Positions 25,757 through 35,542 of a stretch of DNA of 64,000 nt are shown one piece after another. The stretch covers positions 1,240,001 through 1,304,000 of the forward strand of contig NZ_CP102772.1 of assembly GCF_026020075.1 (NCBI RefSeq). Reading direction: 5' to 3'. The DNA comes from Bosea sp. NBC_00550. Lineage in GTDB: Bacteria; Pseudomonadota; Alphaproteobacteria; Rhizobiales; Beijerinckiaceae. Under the pieces are notes generated by a model that saw only the letters and a list, made by a program, of their open reading frames with translations, was not told the origin of the DNA and ran no database searches. A program made the position numbers and the translations under genes. Numbering within the stretch: position 1 is the first letter of the stretch; the number at the start of each line of letters is the position of its first letter.

Positions 25757-27196
25757 ATGTCCGACTACGACGTCATCATCATCGGCTCCGGCCCCGGCGG
25801 TTATATCGCCGCGATCCGCGCCGCGCAGCTCGGCTTCAGGACCGCGATCGTCGAGCGCGAGCATCTTGCCGGCATCTGCTCGAACTGGGGCTGCATCCCG
25901 ACCAAAGCGCTGCTGCGCTCGGCCGAGATCCTGCACTACGGCCAGCACGCCAAGGATTACGGGCTCGTGCTGGAAGGCTCGTTCAAGGCCGATCTCGATG
26001 CCGTCGTGAAGCGCTCTCGCGGCATCGCCGTGCGGATGAACAACGGCGTCCAGTTCCTGATGAAGAAGAACAAGGTCGATGTGATCTGGGGCGAGGCCAA
26101 GTTGACCAAGCCCGGCACCATCGCCGTCGCCCCGACCAAGAAGCCGGCGATGCAGCCGCAAGGGCCGGTGCCGAAGGGCGCCAAGGGCGAGGGCACCTAC
26201 ACCGCCGACCACATCATCGTCGCGACCGGCGCCCGGCCGCGCGCGCTGCCCGGCCTCGAGCCGGACGGCAAGCTGATCTGGACCTATTTCGAGTCGATGG
26301 TCCCGGCCAAGATGCCGAAGTCGCTGCTGGTGATGGGCTCCGGCGCCATCGGCATCGAGTTCGCCTCCTTCTACCGGACGATGGGCGTCGAGGTGACGGT
26401 GGTCGAGGTGCTGCCGCAGGTCGTTCCCGTGGAGGATGCCGAGATCGGCGCCTTCGCACGAAAGGCCTTCGAGAAGCAGGGCATGAAAATCCTGACCGGC
26501 GCGAAGGTCACCAAGGTCGAGAAGGGTGCCGACTCCGTCACCGCCCATATCGAGGACGAGAAGGGCGGCAAGCAGACCATCACCGCCGATCGCATGATCT
26601 CGGCCGTCGGCGTCGTCGGCAATATCGAGAACATCGGTTTGGAAGCGCTCGGCGTGAAGACCGATCGCGGCTGCATCGTCATCGACGATGTCTGCCGGAC
26701 AAACGTCAAGGGCATCTACGCCATCGGCGACGTCGCCGGCCCGCCGATGCTGGCCCACAAGGCCGAGCACGAGGCGGTGATCTGCGTCGAGGCGATCAAG
26801 GGTTTGCACCCGCACCCGATGGACAAGCTGATGATCCCGGGCTGCACCTATTGCCACCCGCAGATCGCCAGCGTCGGCCTGACCGAGGCGAAGGCCAAGG
26901 CCGCCGGTCACGAGATCAAGGTCGGTCGCTTCAACTTCGTCGCCAACGGCAAGGCCGTTGCGCTGGGCGAGGATTCAGGCCTGGCGAAGACGATCTTCGA
27001 CGCCAAGACCGGCAAGCTCCTCGGCGCGCATCTGGTGGGCCCGGAAGTCACCGAGCTGATCCAGGGCTTCGTCGTCGCGATGAACCTCGAGACGACCGAG
27101 GAAGAGCTGATGCACACCATCTTCCCGCATCCGACCCTGTCGGAAGTGATGAAGGAAAGCGTGCTGGACGCCTACGGCAAGGTGCTGAACGCCTGA
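25757..27196 (+). CDS. lpdA: Dihydrolipoyl dehydrogenase (E3)
   Basis: This 479-residue flavoprotein reoxidises the lipoyl groups with NAD+. The FAD motif IIGSGPGGYIAAIRAAQLG (8-26), the redox disulphide C41/C46 (GICSNWGCIPTK), the NAD-binding GSGAIGIEFASFY and the C-terminal FPHPTLSE with the active-site His are all present. A short Pro/Lys-rich insertion near 130-145 is typical of the alphaproteobacterial PDH-linked form. The start at 25757 is 17 bp after pdhC. The gene ends before a palindromic intergenic repeat that may also end transcription. Confidence 0.96.
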   Translation: MSDYDVIIIGSGPGGYIAAIRAAQLGFRTAIVEREHLAGICSNWGCIPTKALLRSAEILHYGQHAKDYGLVLEGSFKADLDAVVKRSRGIAVRMNNGVQFLMKKNKVDVIWGEAKLTKPGTIAVAPTKKPAMQPQGPVPKGAKGEGTYTADHIIVATGARPRALPGLEPDGKLIWTYFESMVPAKMPKSLLVMGSGAIGIEFASFYRTMGVEVTVVEVLPQVVPVEDAEIGAFARKAFEKQGMKILTGAKVTKVEKGADSVTAHIEDEKGGKQTITADRMISAVGVVGNIENIGLEALGVKTDRGCIVIDDVCRTNVKGIYAIGDVAGPPMLAHKAEHEAVICVEAIKGLHPHPMDKLMIPGCTYCHPQIASVGLTEAKAKAAGHEIKVGRFNFVANGKAVALGEDSGLAKTIFDAKTGKLLGAHLVGPEVTELIQGFVVAMNLETTEEELMHTIFPHPTLSEVMKESVLDAYGKVLNA

Positions 27197-27239
27197 GGCT
27201 CTGCTCTCCCCGCGGCGCGGCTGTCGCCTTGGGCAATAG

Positions 27240-27347
27240 CGTGTCATGCTGGGGCTTGCCCCGAGGATCTCGTGACGAGATGGCGGCTGAGCCTCCTTCT
27301 GCAAGAGATTCTCGGGTCTGCGCTTCGCTCCGCCCGAGAATGACGGC
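27240..27347. repeat. Dispersed palindromic intergenic repeat, copy A
   Basis: It starts with TGTCATGCTGGGGCTTGC and ends with CCGAGAATGACGG; inner arms (AGGATCTC and GAGATTCTC) also pair. The right part contains TTCGCTCCGCC. A close relative lies at 41063-41173. Both have GTCAT...ATGAC ends and lie after plus-strand operons. Confidence 0.6.
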
Positions 27348-27403
27348 CTATGTTCCAGTCGCTGGAGCTTGGCGGGCGGCTCGCCCGGTCTCATATTGCG
27401 CCC

Positions 27404-27742
27404 ATGCCGCCACGCACCCGCAAATCGCCCAAGCCCGACCGTGTCGTCCGCGAGGAGGAGGTCGAGATTCTCCCGCCGCGTCGTGACCTCGCGCTCGACT
27501 GGCGCGTCATCGTCCCCACCGTCGCGTTCGGCACCGTCACCGGCTTCGTCGCCAGCCTGATCGTGGGCGGGGGCGGGCTGGTCCGGCATGCGGTCGTGGG
27601 CATCCTCGGCATGCTGGTGGGGCAGGGTATCGCACGGCTGACCGGCTGGCGGCTGAGAACCGGCTACGGCTTCCTCGACGATGCCGGCATGGCGGTGCTC
27701 GGCGCGATCCTCGTCATCCTGCTGGCCCGCTTCATCGCCTAG
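27404..27742 (+). CDS. Small membrane protein, GlsB/YeaQ/YmgE-like
   Basis: This 112-residue protein has a charged 35-residue N-terminus rich in Arg/Glu/Pro followed by three hydrophobic glycine-containing helices (FGTVTGFVASLIVGGG, then VVGILGMLVGQGI and AVLGAILVILLARFIA). The pattern and order fit the transglycosylase-associated/GlsB family of stress-linked membrane proteins, though the long charged leader is unusual. An ATG at 27350 lies within the upstream repeat and is less likely. A frameshifted relative follows. Confidence 0.65.
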   Translation: MPPRTRKSPKPDRVVREEEVEILPPRRDLALDWRVIVPTVAFGTVTGFVASLIVGGGGLVRHAVVGILGMLVGQGIARLTGWRLRTGYGFLDDAGMAVLGAILVILLARFIA

Positions 27743-27800
27743 CCGGAACCTGCTGCAATCGTTACGGTATGAAGGCGCGCATCTGCGCATGGCCAGGGGG

Positions 27801-28087
27801 ATGTCTTCTATGGAAAGCTTTGCCGCCACCATGGCCCAGCCGGGCTACGGCTTCTTCATGACGCTCTTCATCGCCTTCTCGCCGGCTGGATCGCCGAGCG
27901 CCTGACCTCATCCGACCACGGGCTTTTCACCAACATGCTCGTCGGCGTCGCCGGCTCCTTCGTGGGCGCCAAGGTGGCGGAACTCATGGAAATTCCGGTC
28001 TTCGGCTTCTGGCGCACGCTGACCGCCGCGGTGGCCGGCGCCATCATCGTCATCGTGATCTGGAATGCGGCCCGCCGCCGCGGTTGA
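27801..28087 (+). pseudogene. GlsB/YeaQ/YmgE-like membrane protein, one-base frameshift
   Basis: The ATG at 27801 (after CAGGGGG) opens MSSMESFAATMAQPGYGFF and a hydrophobic stretch, then meets a TGA at about 27903. Inserting one base after the codons for FIAF near 27880 restores a clean frame: LAGWIAERLTSSDHGLFTNM, VGVAGSFVGAKVAELMEIPV, a last membrane helix TAAVAGAIIVIVIW and stop at 28087. That would give about 95 residues of ordinary family length. It is either a real recent mutation or a sequencing error in a CTCG run. Confidence 0.7.
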
Positions 28088-28143
28088 GGCCGCCCTGCGC
28101 AGCCCGGCAGTTGCGGGAGCGCTCTTTGAAGATTAGCTAGGAG

Positions 28144-28164
28144 GGAGCCGGTTCTGCCGGCTCC
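28144..28164. terminator. Hairpin upstream of lipA
   Basis: A perfect 8-bp stem GGAGCCGG/CCGGCTCC with a 5-base loop lies between the small membrane pseudogene and lipA. There is no U-tract, so it may be a weak terminator or an mRNA-stability hairpin in the lipA leader. Confidence 0.4.
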
Positions 28165-28188
28165 TGCTGTCGAAGCCCGGACCCCGAT

Positions 28189-29196
28189 ATGGCGCTTGTA
28201 CTCGATCTGCTGAACCGCGATCCCCGGCCCAACGCCGGCAATCCGAAGGCCGAGACACGCCAGCTTGCGGCCGAGGTGCGCCATCCGGAGAAGCAGAAGC
28301 GCCCGGAGAACCCGGTCCTGCGCAAGCCGGACTGGATTCGCGTGAAGGCTCCCGGCTCGCCCAAATGGGCCGAGACCAAGGCCATCGTGAAGGCCGAGAA
28401 GCTGGTAACGGTCTGCGAGGAGGCCGGCTGCCCCAATATCGGCGAGTGCTGGGAGAAGAAGCACGCCACCTTCATGATCATGGGCGACACCTGCACGCGC
28501 GCCTGTGCGTTCTGCAACGTCAAGACCGGCGTGCCGCAGCCGCTCGATCTGGAGGAGCCGCGCAAGGTCGCGGATGCCGTCGCCAAGCTCGGTCTCGAGC
28601 ATGTCGTGATCACCTCGGTCGACCGCGACGACCTCAAGGACGGCGGCGCCGAGCATTTCGCCCAGGTGATCCGCGCTATCCGCAAGGCCTCGCCCGGCAC
28701 GACCATCGAGATCCTGACGCCGGACTTCCTGCGCAAGCCGGGCGCTCTCGAAGTCGTCGTCGCGGCCAAGCCCGACGTCTTCAACCACAACCTCGAAACC
28801 GTGCCGGGCAAGTACCTGAAGGTGCGGCCGGGCGCGCGTTATTTCCATTCGCTGCGGCTGCTGCAGCGGGTGAAGGAGCTCGACCCCACCATCTTCACCA
28901 AGTCCGGCATCATGGTCGGCCTCGGCGAGGAGCGGAACGAGGTTCTCCAGCTGATGGACGACCTGCGCTCGGCAGAGGTCGACTTCATGACCATCGGCCA
29001 GTATCTGGCGCCGTCGCGCAAGCACCATGCGGTAATCCGCTTCGTCACGCCCGACGAGTTCAAGAGCTTCGAGACCATCGCGTTCGCGAAGGGCTTCCTG
29101 ATGGTCTCCTCGACGCCGCTGACCCGCTCCTCGCACCATGCCGGCGAGGATTTCGCACGGCTGCGCGCGGCCCGCGCAGCGCGGCTGGGCCAGTAG
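28189..29196 (+). CDS. lipA: Lipoyl synthase
   Basis: This 335-residue radical-SAM enzyme inserts two sulphur atoms into octanoyl-lysine to make lipoate, the cofactor of the PDH proteins encoded just upstream. The auxiliary cluster cysteines C76, C81 and C87 ([12 protein letters not shown]) and the radical-SAM cluster C102, C106 and C109 (CTRACAFC) are present, and the C-terminal [10 protein letters not shown] holds the conserved Ser ligand. The start gives a normal family length. The gene is followed at 13 bp by the Coq10/RatA-like gene. Confidence 0.96.
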   Translation: MALVLDLLNRDPRPNAGNPKAETRQLAAEVRHPEKQKRPENPVLRKPDWIRVKAPGSPKWAETKAIVKAEKLVTVCEEAGCPNIGECWEKKHATFMIMGDTCTRACAFCNVKTGVPQPLDLEEPRKVADAVAKLGLEHVVITSVDRDDLKDGGAEHFAQVIRAIRKASPGTTIEILTPDFLRKPGALEVVVAAKPDVFNHNLETVPGKYLKVRPGARYFHSLRLLQRVKELDPTIFTKSGIMVGLGEERNEVLQLMDDLRSAEVDFMTIGQYLAPSRKHHAVIRFVTPDEFKSFETIAFAKGFLMVSSTPLTRSSHHAGEDFARLRAARAARLGQ

Positions 29197-29209
29197 CGGC
29201 CCCCGCTCA

Positions 29210-29686
29210 ATGCCGATGTTCAACAGCACCCGCCGGGTGAGGCACTCGCCCGAGCAGATGTTCGCGCTCGTCGCCGATGTCGAAAAATACCCCCAGTTCC
29301 TGCCGCTCTGCGAAGGGCTGACCGTGCGGCGCCGTACGCCGCGCGAAGGCGGCGGCGAGGTGCTGCTGGCCGATATGAGCGTCGGCTACAAGGCGATCCG
29401 CGAGACCTTCACCAGCCGCGTCACGCTCGATCCGGCGAACCTCAAGATCCTCGTCGAATATGTCGATGGGCCGTTCCGCCATCTGGAGAACCGCTGGGCC
29501 TTCAAGCCGCATGACGCCGGCTGCGAGGTCGGCTTCTTCATTTCCTACGAGTTCGCCAGCCGCATGCTCGGCATCCTGATGGGCGCGATGTTCGACAAGG
29601 CCTTCCGCAAATTCTCGGAAGCCTTCGAGAAGCGCGCCGATCTCGTCTACGGCCGAACCGACGCAAAAGCGGTGACAGGGCTTTAG
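29210..29686 (+). CDS. Coq10/RatA-type START-domain protein
   Basis: This 158-residue protein has the polyketide-cyclase/START fold of the Coq10 and RatA group: TRRVRHSPEQMFALVADVEK and YPQFLPLCEGLTVRRR at the N-terminus, GPFRHLENRWAF in the middle and an amphipathic C-terminal helix (LMGAMFDKAFRKFSEAFEKR). In mitochondria Coq10 binds ubiquinone; in enterobacteria RatA blocks 70S ribosome formation. In alphaproteobacteria the ubiquinone role is the more likely. A second ATG lies two codons in. Confidence 0.88.
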   Translation: MPMFNSTRRVRHSPEQMFALVADVEKYPQFLPLCEGLTVRRRTPREGGGEVLLADMSVGYKAIRETFTSRVTLDPANLKILVEYVDGPFRHLENRWAFKPHDAGCEVGFFISYEFASRMLGILMGAMFDKAFRKFSEAFEKRADLVYGRTDAKAVTGL

Positions 29687-29714
29687 AGCCTGCTGCCTTG
29701 AGACGGAAGCGCGC

Positions 29715-29863
29715 TGTCATTCCGGGGCGGCCTGAAAGGCCGAGCCCGGAACCCAGAACCGATACCGTCCGTCATGAAGCGGTCTCTTCCCCGCAGTTTT
29801 CACGATCGAGCGCATCGGTTCTGGGTTCCGGGCTCATCGCTGACGCGATGCCCCGGAATGACA
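29715..29863. repeat. Long intergenic palindrome
   Basis: Two nested perfect inverted repeats: a 14-bp outer arm TGTCATTCCGGGGC at 29715-29728 with its complement at 29850-29863, and a 22-bp inner arm starting GAGCCCGGAACCC at 29742-29763 with its complement at 29814-29835. The end sequence resembles the repeats at 27240 and 41063. It lies between convergent genes (the Coq10-like gene and pncC) and could act as a bidirectional terminator or as a mobile palindromic unit. Confidence 0.75.
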
Positions 29864-29946
29864 GCGTGTCACTACACGCCCCATGGCGTAGTGACGATGC
29901 CGACATCGTCAGCGCGATCTGGCGTCGGCTCTCCCGCTGAATGCGA

Positions 29947-30435
29947 TCAAGCTGCGGCGTTTCGCAGCATTTCGAGCGCGACGACCACGGAAAGCCGCCG
30001 GATGTCGTCGCGCGACAGGTTGCCGAACCGCATCTCGCGATGCGCGGTGCCGGTTGCGGAGGCGCAAGCGAAATGGACGAGGCCGACCGGCTTGCGTGCT
30101 GTCCCGCCGCCCGGGCCCGCCACGCCGGTGATGGCCACCGCGAGATCGGCCGAGAGCCTGGCTCGCCCGCCTTCCGCCATTGCGCGTGCCACGGGTTCAC
30201 TGACGGCGCCATGGGCGTCGATGAGTTCGGCCGCCACGTTGGCGAGTGCCGCCTTGGCCGCATTGGAATAGGTGACCAATCCGCCATTCACGACATCGGA
30301 AGAGCCGGGAATCGCGGTGAGCGCCCCCGCGACAAGACCTCCGGTGCAGGACTCGATGGTTCCGATCCTGAGCCGCGCTTCGCGGCACATTGCCAGCACG
30401 GCTTCCGACAGCGTGGTGATCTCGGCGTCGAACAT
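29947..30435 (-). CDS. pncC: Nicotinamide-nucleotide amidase (CinA C-terminal family)
   Basis: This 162-residue protein is a stand-alone CinA C-terminal domain: IGTIESCTGGLVAGALTAI with the catalytic Ser, VTYSNAAKAALANV, and ITGVAGPGGGTARKPVGLV. Family members deamidate nicotinamide mononucleotide in NAD recycling. The gene starts 4 bp after the ispDF stop, so they form one minus-strand unit. The long frame extending to 30762 is only an overlap with ispDF. Confidence 0.9.
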   Translation of the reverse strand: MFDAEITTLSEAVLAMCREARLRIGTIESCTGGLVAGALTAIPGSSDVVNGGLVTYSNAAKAALANVAAELIDAHGAVSEPVARAMAEGGRARLSADLAVAITGVAGPGGGTARKPVGLVHFACASATGTAHREMRFGNLSRDDIRRLSVVVALEMLRNAAA

Positions 30436-30439
30436 CGCG

Positions 30440-31675
30440 CTACTCCGCTTCGGGCAATCGAATGGTCGCCGTCGCCAGCGCCGCAAGCCCCTCGCGCCGG
30501 CCGGTAAAGCCCATGCGCTCCGACGTCGTGGCCTTGATCGCGACCTTCTCCACCGGGATGCCGGCCGCAGTTGCGATCGCCACGCGGATGGCATCGCGGT
30601 GCGGCCCGACCTTGGGGGCCTCGCAAACGATCGTGAGGTCGAGATGGTCGATGCGCCCTCCGCGCTCGCGCACGCGGCTCGCCGCGAAGGCGAGGAACTG
30701 CGCGGACGCCGCGCCGCGCCATTGCGGATCGCTCGGCGGGAAATGCGTGCCGATATCGCCATCGGCGAGCGCGCCGAGCAAGGCGTCGGTCAAGGCATGA
30801 ATCACCACGTCGCCATCGGAATGAGCGACGACACCCTGGTCATGGGCGATCCTGACGCCGCCCAGCCAGACATGGTCGCCGGGGCCGAAGGCATGAACGT
30901 CGTAGCCGGTGCCGACCCGGGTCACCAGAACCTCGCCCGGCCGGGCATTGGCGCGGCGGAAATCCTCGGCATGGGTCAGCTTGATGTTCGCCGGATCACC
31001 CGTGAAGGTCGCTACGGGGTGGCCGGCCCATTCCATCAGGGCCGCATCATCGGTGAAGCCATGCAGCGCGGCCGCCTCCGCCGCCTCATGCGCTTCCAGG
31101 AGAGGCTTGAAGCGAAAAGCCTGTGGCGTCTGGACGGTGACGAGCTGATCGCGCGGCGGGGTCTCGGCGACATGGCCGCTGTCGTCCGTGCGCTTGACCG
31201 TGTCCGTCACCGGCAGCGCCGGAATGGCGGCCATGCCCACGTCACCCAGCTTTCTAATCGCCGCGCCGATCAGCGCCAGAGATACGAAGGGGCGGGCGGC
31301 GTCATGGACCAGCACGATGCCGTCGAAGCCGTCGCGTGCGAGCGCGCGTAATCCGCGCCGAACCGAATCCTGCCGTGTCGTGCCGCCCGGGGTCGGCGCC
31401 GCGAGCCGGGCGTCGTCGATACCTGCGACGGCATCGGCATAGAGCACGTCGTCGCCTTCTCCGATCACCACCACCACGCGGCTGATCGCCGGCTCGGCCA
31501 GGAACGGGGCAAGGGCGCGGGCCAGGACAGGATGGCCATCGACGAGCCGATATTGCTTCGGCGCGCCTCTACCCGCGCGCAGCCCGCGTCCGGCCGCGAC
31601 GAGCAAAGCGGCCACCGGAGCGGGCGAGTGAGCGGGCTCTGGCAAGGAGCGAGGTTCGGCGTAGTGGCTGTTCAT
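30440..31675 (-). CDS. ispDF: Bifunctional IspD/IspF enzyme of the MEP pathway
   Basis: In this 411-residue fusion residues 20-240 are IspD (CDP-methylerythritol synthesis) with [31 protein letters not shown] and VTVQTPQAF. Residues about 250-410 are IspF (cyclodiphosphate synthase) with the metal-site motif [24 protein letters not shown] and the C-terminal [16 protein letters not shown]. The fusion is common in alphaproteobacteria and epsilonproteobacteria. It is divergent from dusB, sharing a 107-bp gap. Confidence 0.95.
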   Translation of the reverse strand: MNSHYAEPRSLPEPAHSPAPVAALLVAAGRGLRAGRGAPKQYRLVDGHPVLARALAPFLAEPAISRVVVVIGEGDDVLYADAVAGIDDARLAAPTPGGTTRQDSVRRGLRALARDGFDGIVLVHDAARPFVSLALIGAAIRKLGDVGMAAIPALPVTDTVKRTDDSGHVAETPPRDQLVTVQTPQAFRFKPLLEAHEAAEAAALHGFTDDAALMEWAGHPVATFTGDPANIKLTHAEDFRRANARPGEVLVTRVGTGYDVHAFGPGDHVWLGGVRIAHDQGVVAHSDGDVVIHALTDALLGALADGDIGTHFPPSDPQWRGAASAQFLAFAASRVRERGGRIDHLDLTIVCEAPKVGPHRDAIRVAIATAAGIPVEKVAIKATTSERMGFTGRREGLAALATATIRLPEAE

Positions 31676-31782
31676 GCGGCAGCCATAGCCAATTCCAGCG
31701 GCTGAGGGCAGGGGGTGTATTTTCGCTGCATTGCACCATTAAGCTGTAAGCACTTGCGCTCCTGCAGCATTGTCCAATAAAT

Positions 31783-32811
31783 ATGCATAATCTCGATTGC
31801 CTCAAAAGCAGGCTGAACAGTTTGAACATCGCTGGAATTCCCATTGAATCCCGCGCCTTCCTGGCGCCGATGTCCGGCGTGACCGACATCGTCATGCGCC
31901 GACTCGCCGCACGCCGCCATGCCGGGATCGTGGTTTCGGAAATGGTGGCGTCGGACGAATTCGTGCGCGGCAGCGAGGAAGCGCGCATCCGCGCCGAGGG
32001 CGCAGGCGTCTCGCCGCATGTCGTCCAGCTTGCCGGCTGCGATCCGCATTGGCTGGGCGAGGCGGCCCGGCTCGCCGAGGCCAATGGCGCTGATATCGTC
32101 GACATCAACATGGGCTGCCCGGCGAAGAAGGTGACGGGCGGCTGGGCCGGTTCGGCGCTGATGCGCGACCTCGATCACGCGGTGACGCTGGTCGAGGCCG
32201 CGGTCTCGGCCGTGAAGGTGCCGGTGACGGTGAAGATGCGGCTGGGCTGGGACGATGCGTCACGCAACGCGCCGGAACTCGCGCGCCGCGCCGTCGTTGC
32301 CGGCGCGCGGATGATCACGGTCCACGGCCGGACCCGCCAGCAGTTCTACAAGGGCAAGGCGGATTGGCGGGCGATTGCATCCGTGCGCGCTGCCAGAGAT
32401 TTTCCGCTGGTGGCCAATGGCGATATTCACGACGCGGCCGATGCCAAAGCCTGCCTGGCGCAATCAGGTGCCGATTTCGTGATGATCGGGCGAGCGGCAC
32501 TCGGCCGGCCCTGGCTGGTCGGCGAGATCGGCGCCGCACTCGATGATCGCACGCTCGCACCGCTCTCATTGGCGGAGAAGCTCGCCGTGGCATGCGAGCA
32601 CTATGAGGGCCTGCTGGCCTTGATGGGACCGGCCCATGGCGTGCGCCATGCCCGCAAGCACCTCGCCGCCTATGCCGACGAGGCTATGGCAGAGGGCTGC
32701 GCGCCCGATCCCGAGCGGCGGCGCACGCTGCTCACCTCGGACGACCCCCGTCAGGTCCTCGGGGCGCTGACGGGGTTGTTTTCGACCGAACGCAGCCGCG
32801 AAGCGGCCTGA
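31783..32811 (+). CDS. dusB: tRNA-dihydrouridine synthase (NifR3 family)
   Basis: This 342-residue FMN enzyme reduces uridines in the tRNA D-loop. The catalytic Cys is C112 in DINMGCPAKKVTGG, with FMN and tRNA motifs FLAPMSGVTD at the start, TVKMRLGWD, ITVHGRTRQQFYKGKADW and NGDIHDAADAKACL. The first 18 residues precede the conserved domain; no better start is visible. It leads the dusB-ntrB-ntrC cluster known in alphaproteobacteria as nifR3-ntrBC; ntrB starts 18 bp later. Confidence 0.94.
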   Translation: MHNLDCLKSRLNSLNIAGIPIESRAFLAPMSGVTDIVMRRLAARRHAGIVVSEMVASDEFVRGSEEARIRAEGAGVSPHVVQLAGCDPHWLGEAARLAEANGADIVDINMGCPAKKVTGGWAGSALMRDLDHAVTLVEAAVSAVKVPVTVKMRLGWDDASRNAPELARRAVVAGARMITVHGRTRQQFYKGKADWRAIASVRAARDFPLVANGDIHDAADAKACLAQSGADFVMIGRAALGRPWLVGEIGAALDDRTLAPLSLAEKLAVACEHYEGLLALMGPAHGVRHARKHLAAYADEAMAEGCAPDPERRRTLLTSDDPRQVLGALTGLFSTERSREAA

Positions 32812-32829
32812 GATGGAAAGGAAGAGCCG

Positions 32830-33978
32830 ATGACGGCGATGTTTGCCGACAAGGGGCTCGGGAGCATGAGCACCTACCTCCTCGATCCCATCGAGGTTCA
32901 GGCGCTGAATGTTCTGCCCATGCCGGTCCTGGTGATCGGCGAAGGCCATATCGTGATTTACGCGAACACGGCGGCCGAGGATTTCTTCCAGTCGAGCGCG
33001 GCCGTCCTGAAGCGACAACGCATCGACGATCTCATCGCCTTCGGCTCTCCCGTGCTGGGGCTGATCGAGGATGTGCAGCGCCGCGGCGCCAGCGTCAGCG
33101 AGTACCGCCTCGACCTCGGCTCGCCCCGCCTCGGTATTGATCGCATCGTCGATGTTTTTGCCTCTCCATTGCCCAGCCAGGGCGACGCGGTCGTACTGAT
33201 GCTGCAAGAACGGACAATTGCTGAAAAAATGGACAGGCAATTGACGCATCGAGGAGCAGCCCGCTCGATCACGGCGCTCGGCGCCATGTTGGCCCATGAG
33301 ATCAAGAACCCGCTCTCGGGCATTCGAGGGGCGGCGCAGCTGCTCGAAGGCTCGATCTCGGATTCGGACCGGATGCTGACCCAGCTCATCTGCGACGAGA
33401 CCGATCGCATCGTAAAGCTGGTCGAACGCGTCGAGCTTTTCGGCGACGAGCGCCCCAGCGAGCGCGACCCTGTCAACGTCCACGACGTGCTCGATCACGT
33501 GAAGCGCCTGGCGCAATCGGGCTTCGCCCGGCACATCCGCTTCTCGGAGGTCTATGATCCGTCGCTGCCGCCGGTAGCCGGCAATCGCGACCAACTCGTC
33601 CAGGTTCTGCTCAATCTGGTGAAGAATGCCGCCGAAGCCATTGGCGAATATGCGATCGATGGCGAGATCACGCTGACGACCGCCTATCGCCCAGGCATTC
33701 GCATGCAGGTTCCGGGATCGACCGAACGGATCGCGCTGCCGCTCGAAATCGTCATCCGCGACAACGGTTCCGGCGTGCCGCCGGACCTCGTCCAGCACCT
33801 GTTCGATCCCTTCGTGACCACCAAGGCACAGGGAAGTGGCCTTGGACTTGCACTCGTTGCCAAGGTGATCGGCGATCACGGCGGAATCGTCGAATGCGAG
33901 TCCGTCCCTCGTCGTACGCAATTCAGGATCCTTCTGCCGCTGCACCAGCTGGGTCACGGCAGTCAACGCAAGGCCTAA
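32830..33978 (+). CDS. ntrB: Nitrogen regulation sensor kinase NtrB
   Basis: This 382-residue soluble kinase/phosphatase is part of nitrogen control. It has a PAS domain at about 22-130, the H-box with H156 in [18 protein letters not shown], an N-box [10 protein letters not shown], and ATP-lid glycines [10 protein letters not shown] and [12 protein letters not shown]. There is no membrane segment, as expected for NtrB, which reads PII protein status. The ntrC start lies 8 bp after its stop. Confidence 0.96.
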   Translation: MTAMFADKGLGSMSTYLLDPIEVQALNVLPMPVLVIGEGHIVIYANTAAEDFFQSSAAVLKRQRIDDLIAFGSPVLGLIEDVQRRGASVSEYRLDLGSPRLGIDRIVDVFASPLPSQGDAVVLMLQERTIAEKMDRQLTHRGAARSITALGAMLAHEIKNPLSGIRGAAQLLEGSISDSDRMLTQLICDETDRIVKLVERVELFGDERPSERDPVNVHDVLDHVKRLAQSGFARHIRFSEVYDPSLPPVAGNRDQLVQVLLNLVKNAAEAIGEYAIDGEITLTTAYRPGIRMQVPGSTERIALPLEIVIRDNGSGVPPDLVQHLFDPFVTTKAQGSGLGLALVAKVIGDHGGIVECESVPRRTQFRILLPLHQLGHGSQRKA

Positions 33979-33986
33979 TCGAACAC

Positions 33987-35438
33987 ATGCCGACCGGGAA
34001 CATCCTCGTCGCCGACGACGACGCCGCGATCCGCACCGTCCTGAATCAGGCGCTCGCCAGGGCCGGCTATGAAGTCCGCACAACCGGGCAGGCGGCGACA
34101 TTGTGGACCTGGGCCGCCCAAGGGCTGGGCGACCTGATCATCACCGATGTCGTGATGCCGGACGGCAATGCCTTCGACTTGCTGCCGCGCATCAAGCGCG
34201 TGCGGCCCGAGCTGCCGATCATCGTCATGAGCGCGCAGAACACCTTCATGACCGCGATCAAGGCTTCCGAGCGCGGCGCCTACGAATATCTGCCGAAGCC
34301 TTTCGATCTGAAGGAGCTCGTCGCCATCGTCGGCCGCGCCTTGTCGCGTCCGCGCGGCGAGGCCGCCCGCAGCCACGCCGCCGAGCCCGAGGACATTCCG
34401 CTGATCGGCCGCTCGCCGGCGATGCAGGATGTCTATCGCGCGCTGGCCCGGCTGATGCCGATCGACCTGACCGTGATGATCAACGGCGAGTCGGGCACCG
34501 GCAAGGAGCTTGTGGCTCGGGCGCTCCACGATTACGGCAAGCGCAAGAACGGCCCCTTCGTCGCGATCAACATGGCCGCGATCCCGAAGGACCTGATTGA
34601 ATCGGAACTCTTCGGCCATGAGAAGGGTGCCTTCACCGGCGCCCTGACGCGCTCTTCCGGCCGCTTCGAGCAGGCGGAGGGCGGTACGCTCTTCCTCGAC
34701 GAGATCGGCGACATGCCGATGGAGGCACAGACCCGGCTGCTGCGTGTTCTGCAGCAGGGCGAGTACACGACCGTCGGTGGGCGCACGCCGATCAAGACCA
34801 ATGTCCGCATCATCGCCGCGACCAACAAGGATCTGCGGATCTCGATCGCGCAGGGCCTGTTCCGCGAGGATCTGTTCTTCCGGCTCAACGTCGTGCCGAT
34901 CCGCCTGCCGCCGCTGCGCGAGCGGGTAGAGGACATTCCGGATCTGGTTCGCCACTTCTTCTCGCTCGTCGAGAAGGAGGGGCTGCCGCGCAAGCAGGTC
35001 GATTCGGAAGCGATGGACGTGATGCGGCGCTATCGCTGGCCCGGCAACGTCCGCGAGCTGGAGAACCTGGTCCGCCGCCTGGCAGCGCTTTATCCCCAGG
35101 AGACGATCACTGCCCCGATCGTCGAGGCCGAGCTGCAGCCGGCCGCCTCCGGATCGGGCTACGCCGGCAGCCCGGCCGCTCCCGAGCGCGCCGAGACGCT
35201 GTCGGGCTCGGTCGAGCGCCATCTCGGCCAGTATTTCGGCGGGTTCGGTGACAATATCCCGCCGCCCGGCCTGTATCACCGCATTCTCCGCGAGATCGAG
35301 CCACCGCTGATCGCCGCCGCGCTGGCTGCGACCCGCGGCAATCAGATCAGGGCGGCCGAATTGCTGGGCCTCAACCGCAATACGCTCCGTAAGAAGATTC
35401 GGGAGCTCGACATGCAGGTGGTCCGCTCGCCGCGTTGA
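33987..35438 (+). CDS. ntrC: Nitrogen assimilation response regulator NtrC
   Basis: This 483-residue activator of sigma-54 promoters has a receiver with phospho-acceptor D54 ([10 protein letters not shown]), an AAA+ domain with Walker A GESGTGKE, the sigma-54 contact loop GAFTGA at 214-219 and Walker [12 protein letters not shown], then a Fis-type HTH at the end ([20 protein letters not shown]). The ATG at 33987 gives the standard start [12 protein letters not shown]. All key residues are present, in contrast with NtrX downstream. Confidence 0.96.
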   Translation: MPTGNILVADDDAAIRTVLNQALARAGYEVRTTGQAATLWTWAAQGLGDLIITDVVMPDGNAFDLLPRIKRVRPELPIIVMSAQNTFMTAIKASERGAYEYLPKPFDLKELVAIVGRALSRPRGEAARSHAAEPEDIPLIGRSPAMQDVYRALARLMPIDLTVMINGESGTGKELVARALHDYGKRKNGPFVAINMAAIPKDLIESELFGHEKGAFTGALTRSSGRFEQAEGGTLFLDEIGDMPMEAQTRLLRVLQQGEYTTVGGRTPIKTNVRIIAATNKDLRISIAQGLFREDLFFRLNVVPIRLPPLRERVEDIPDLVRHFFSLVEKEGLPRKQVDSEAMDVMRRYRWPGNVRELENLVRRLAALYPQETITAPIVEAELQPAASGSGYAGSPAAPERAETLSGSVERHLGQYFGGFGDNIPPPGLYHRILREIEPPLIAAALAATRGNQIRAAELLGLNRNTLRKKIRELDMQVVRSPR

Positions 35439-35542
35439 GCCGCGGCCCCGCCTTGCCCATGTCATATTTTGACAACACCGTTGCGGCGGCGCATCAGTTG
35501 CGCCCGTAGGCGCTGCCATGTTTCGGCGGCGCCGCATCGGAG

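Noticed and set aside
32566..35537. Two long minus-strand frames opposite dusB, ntrB and ntrC
   Set aside because: They are antisense shadows of conserved genes with full motif sets; the translated products have no domains.
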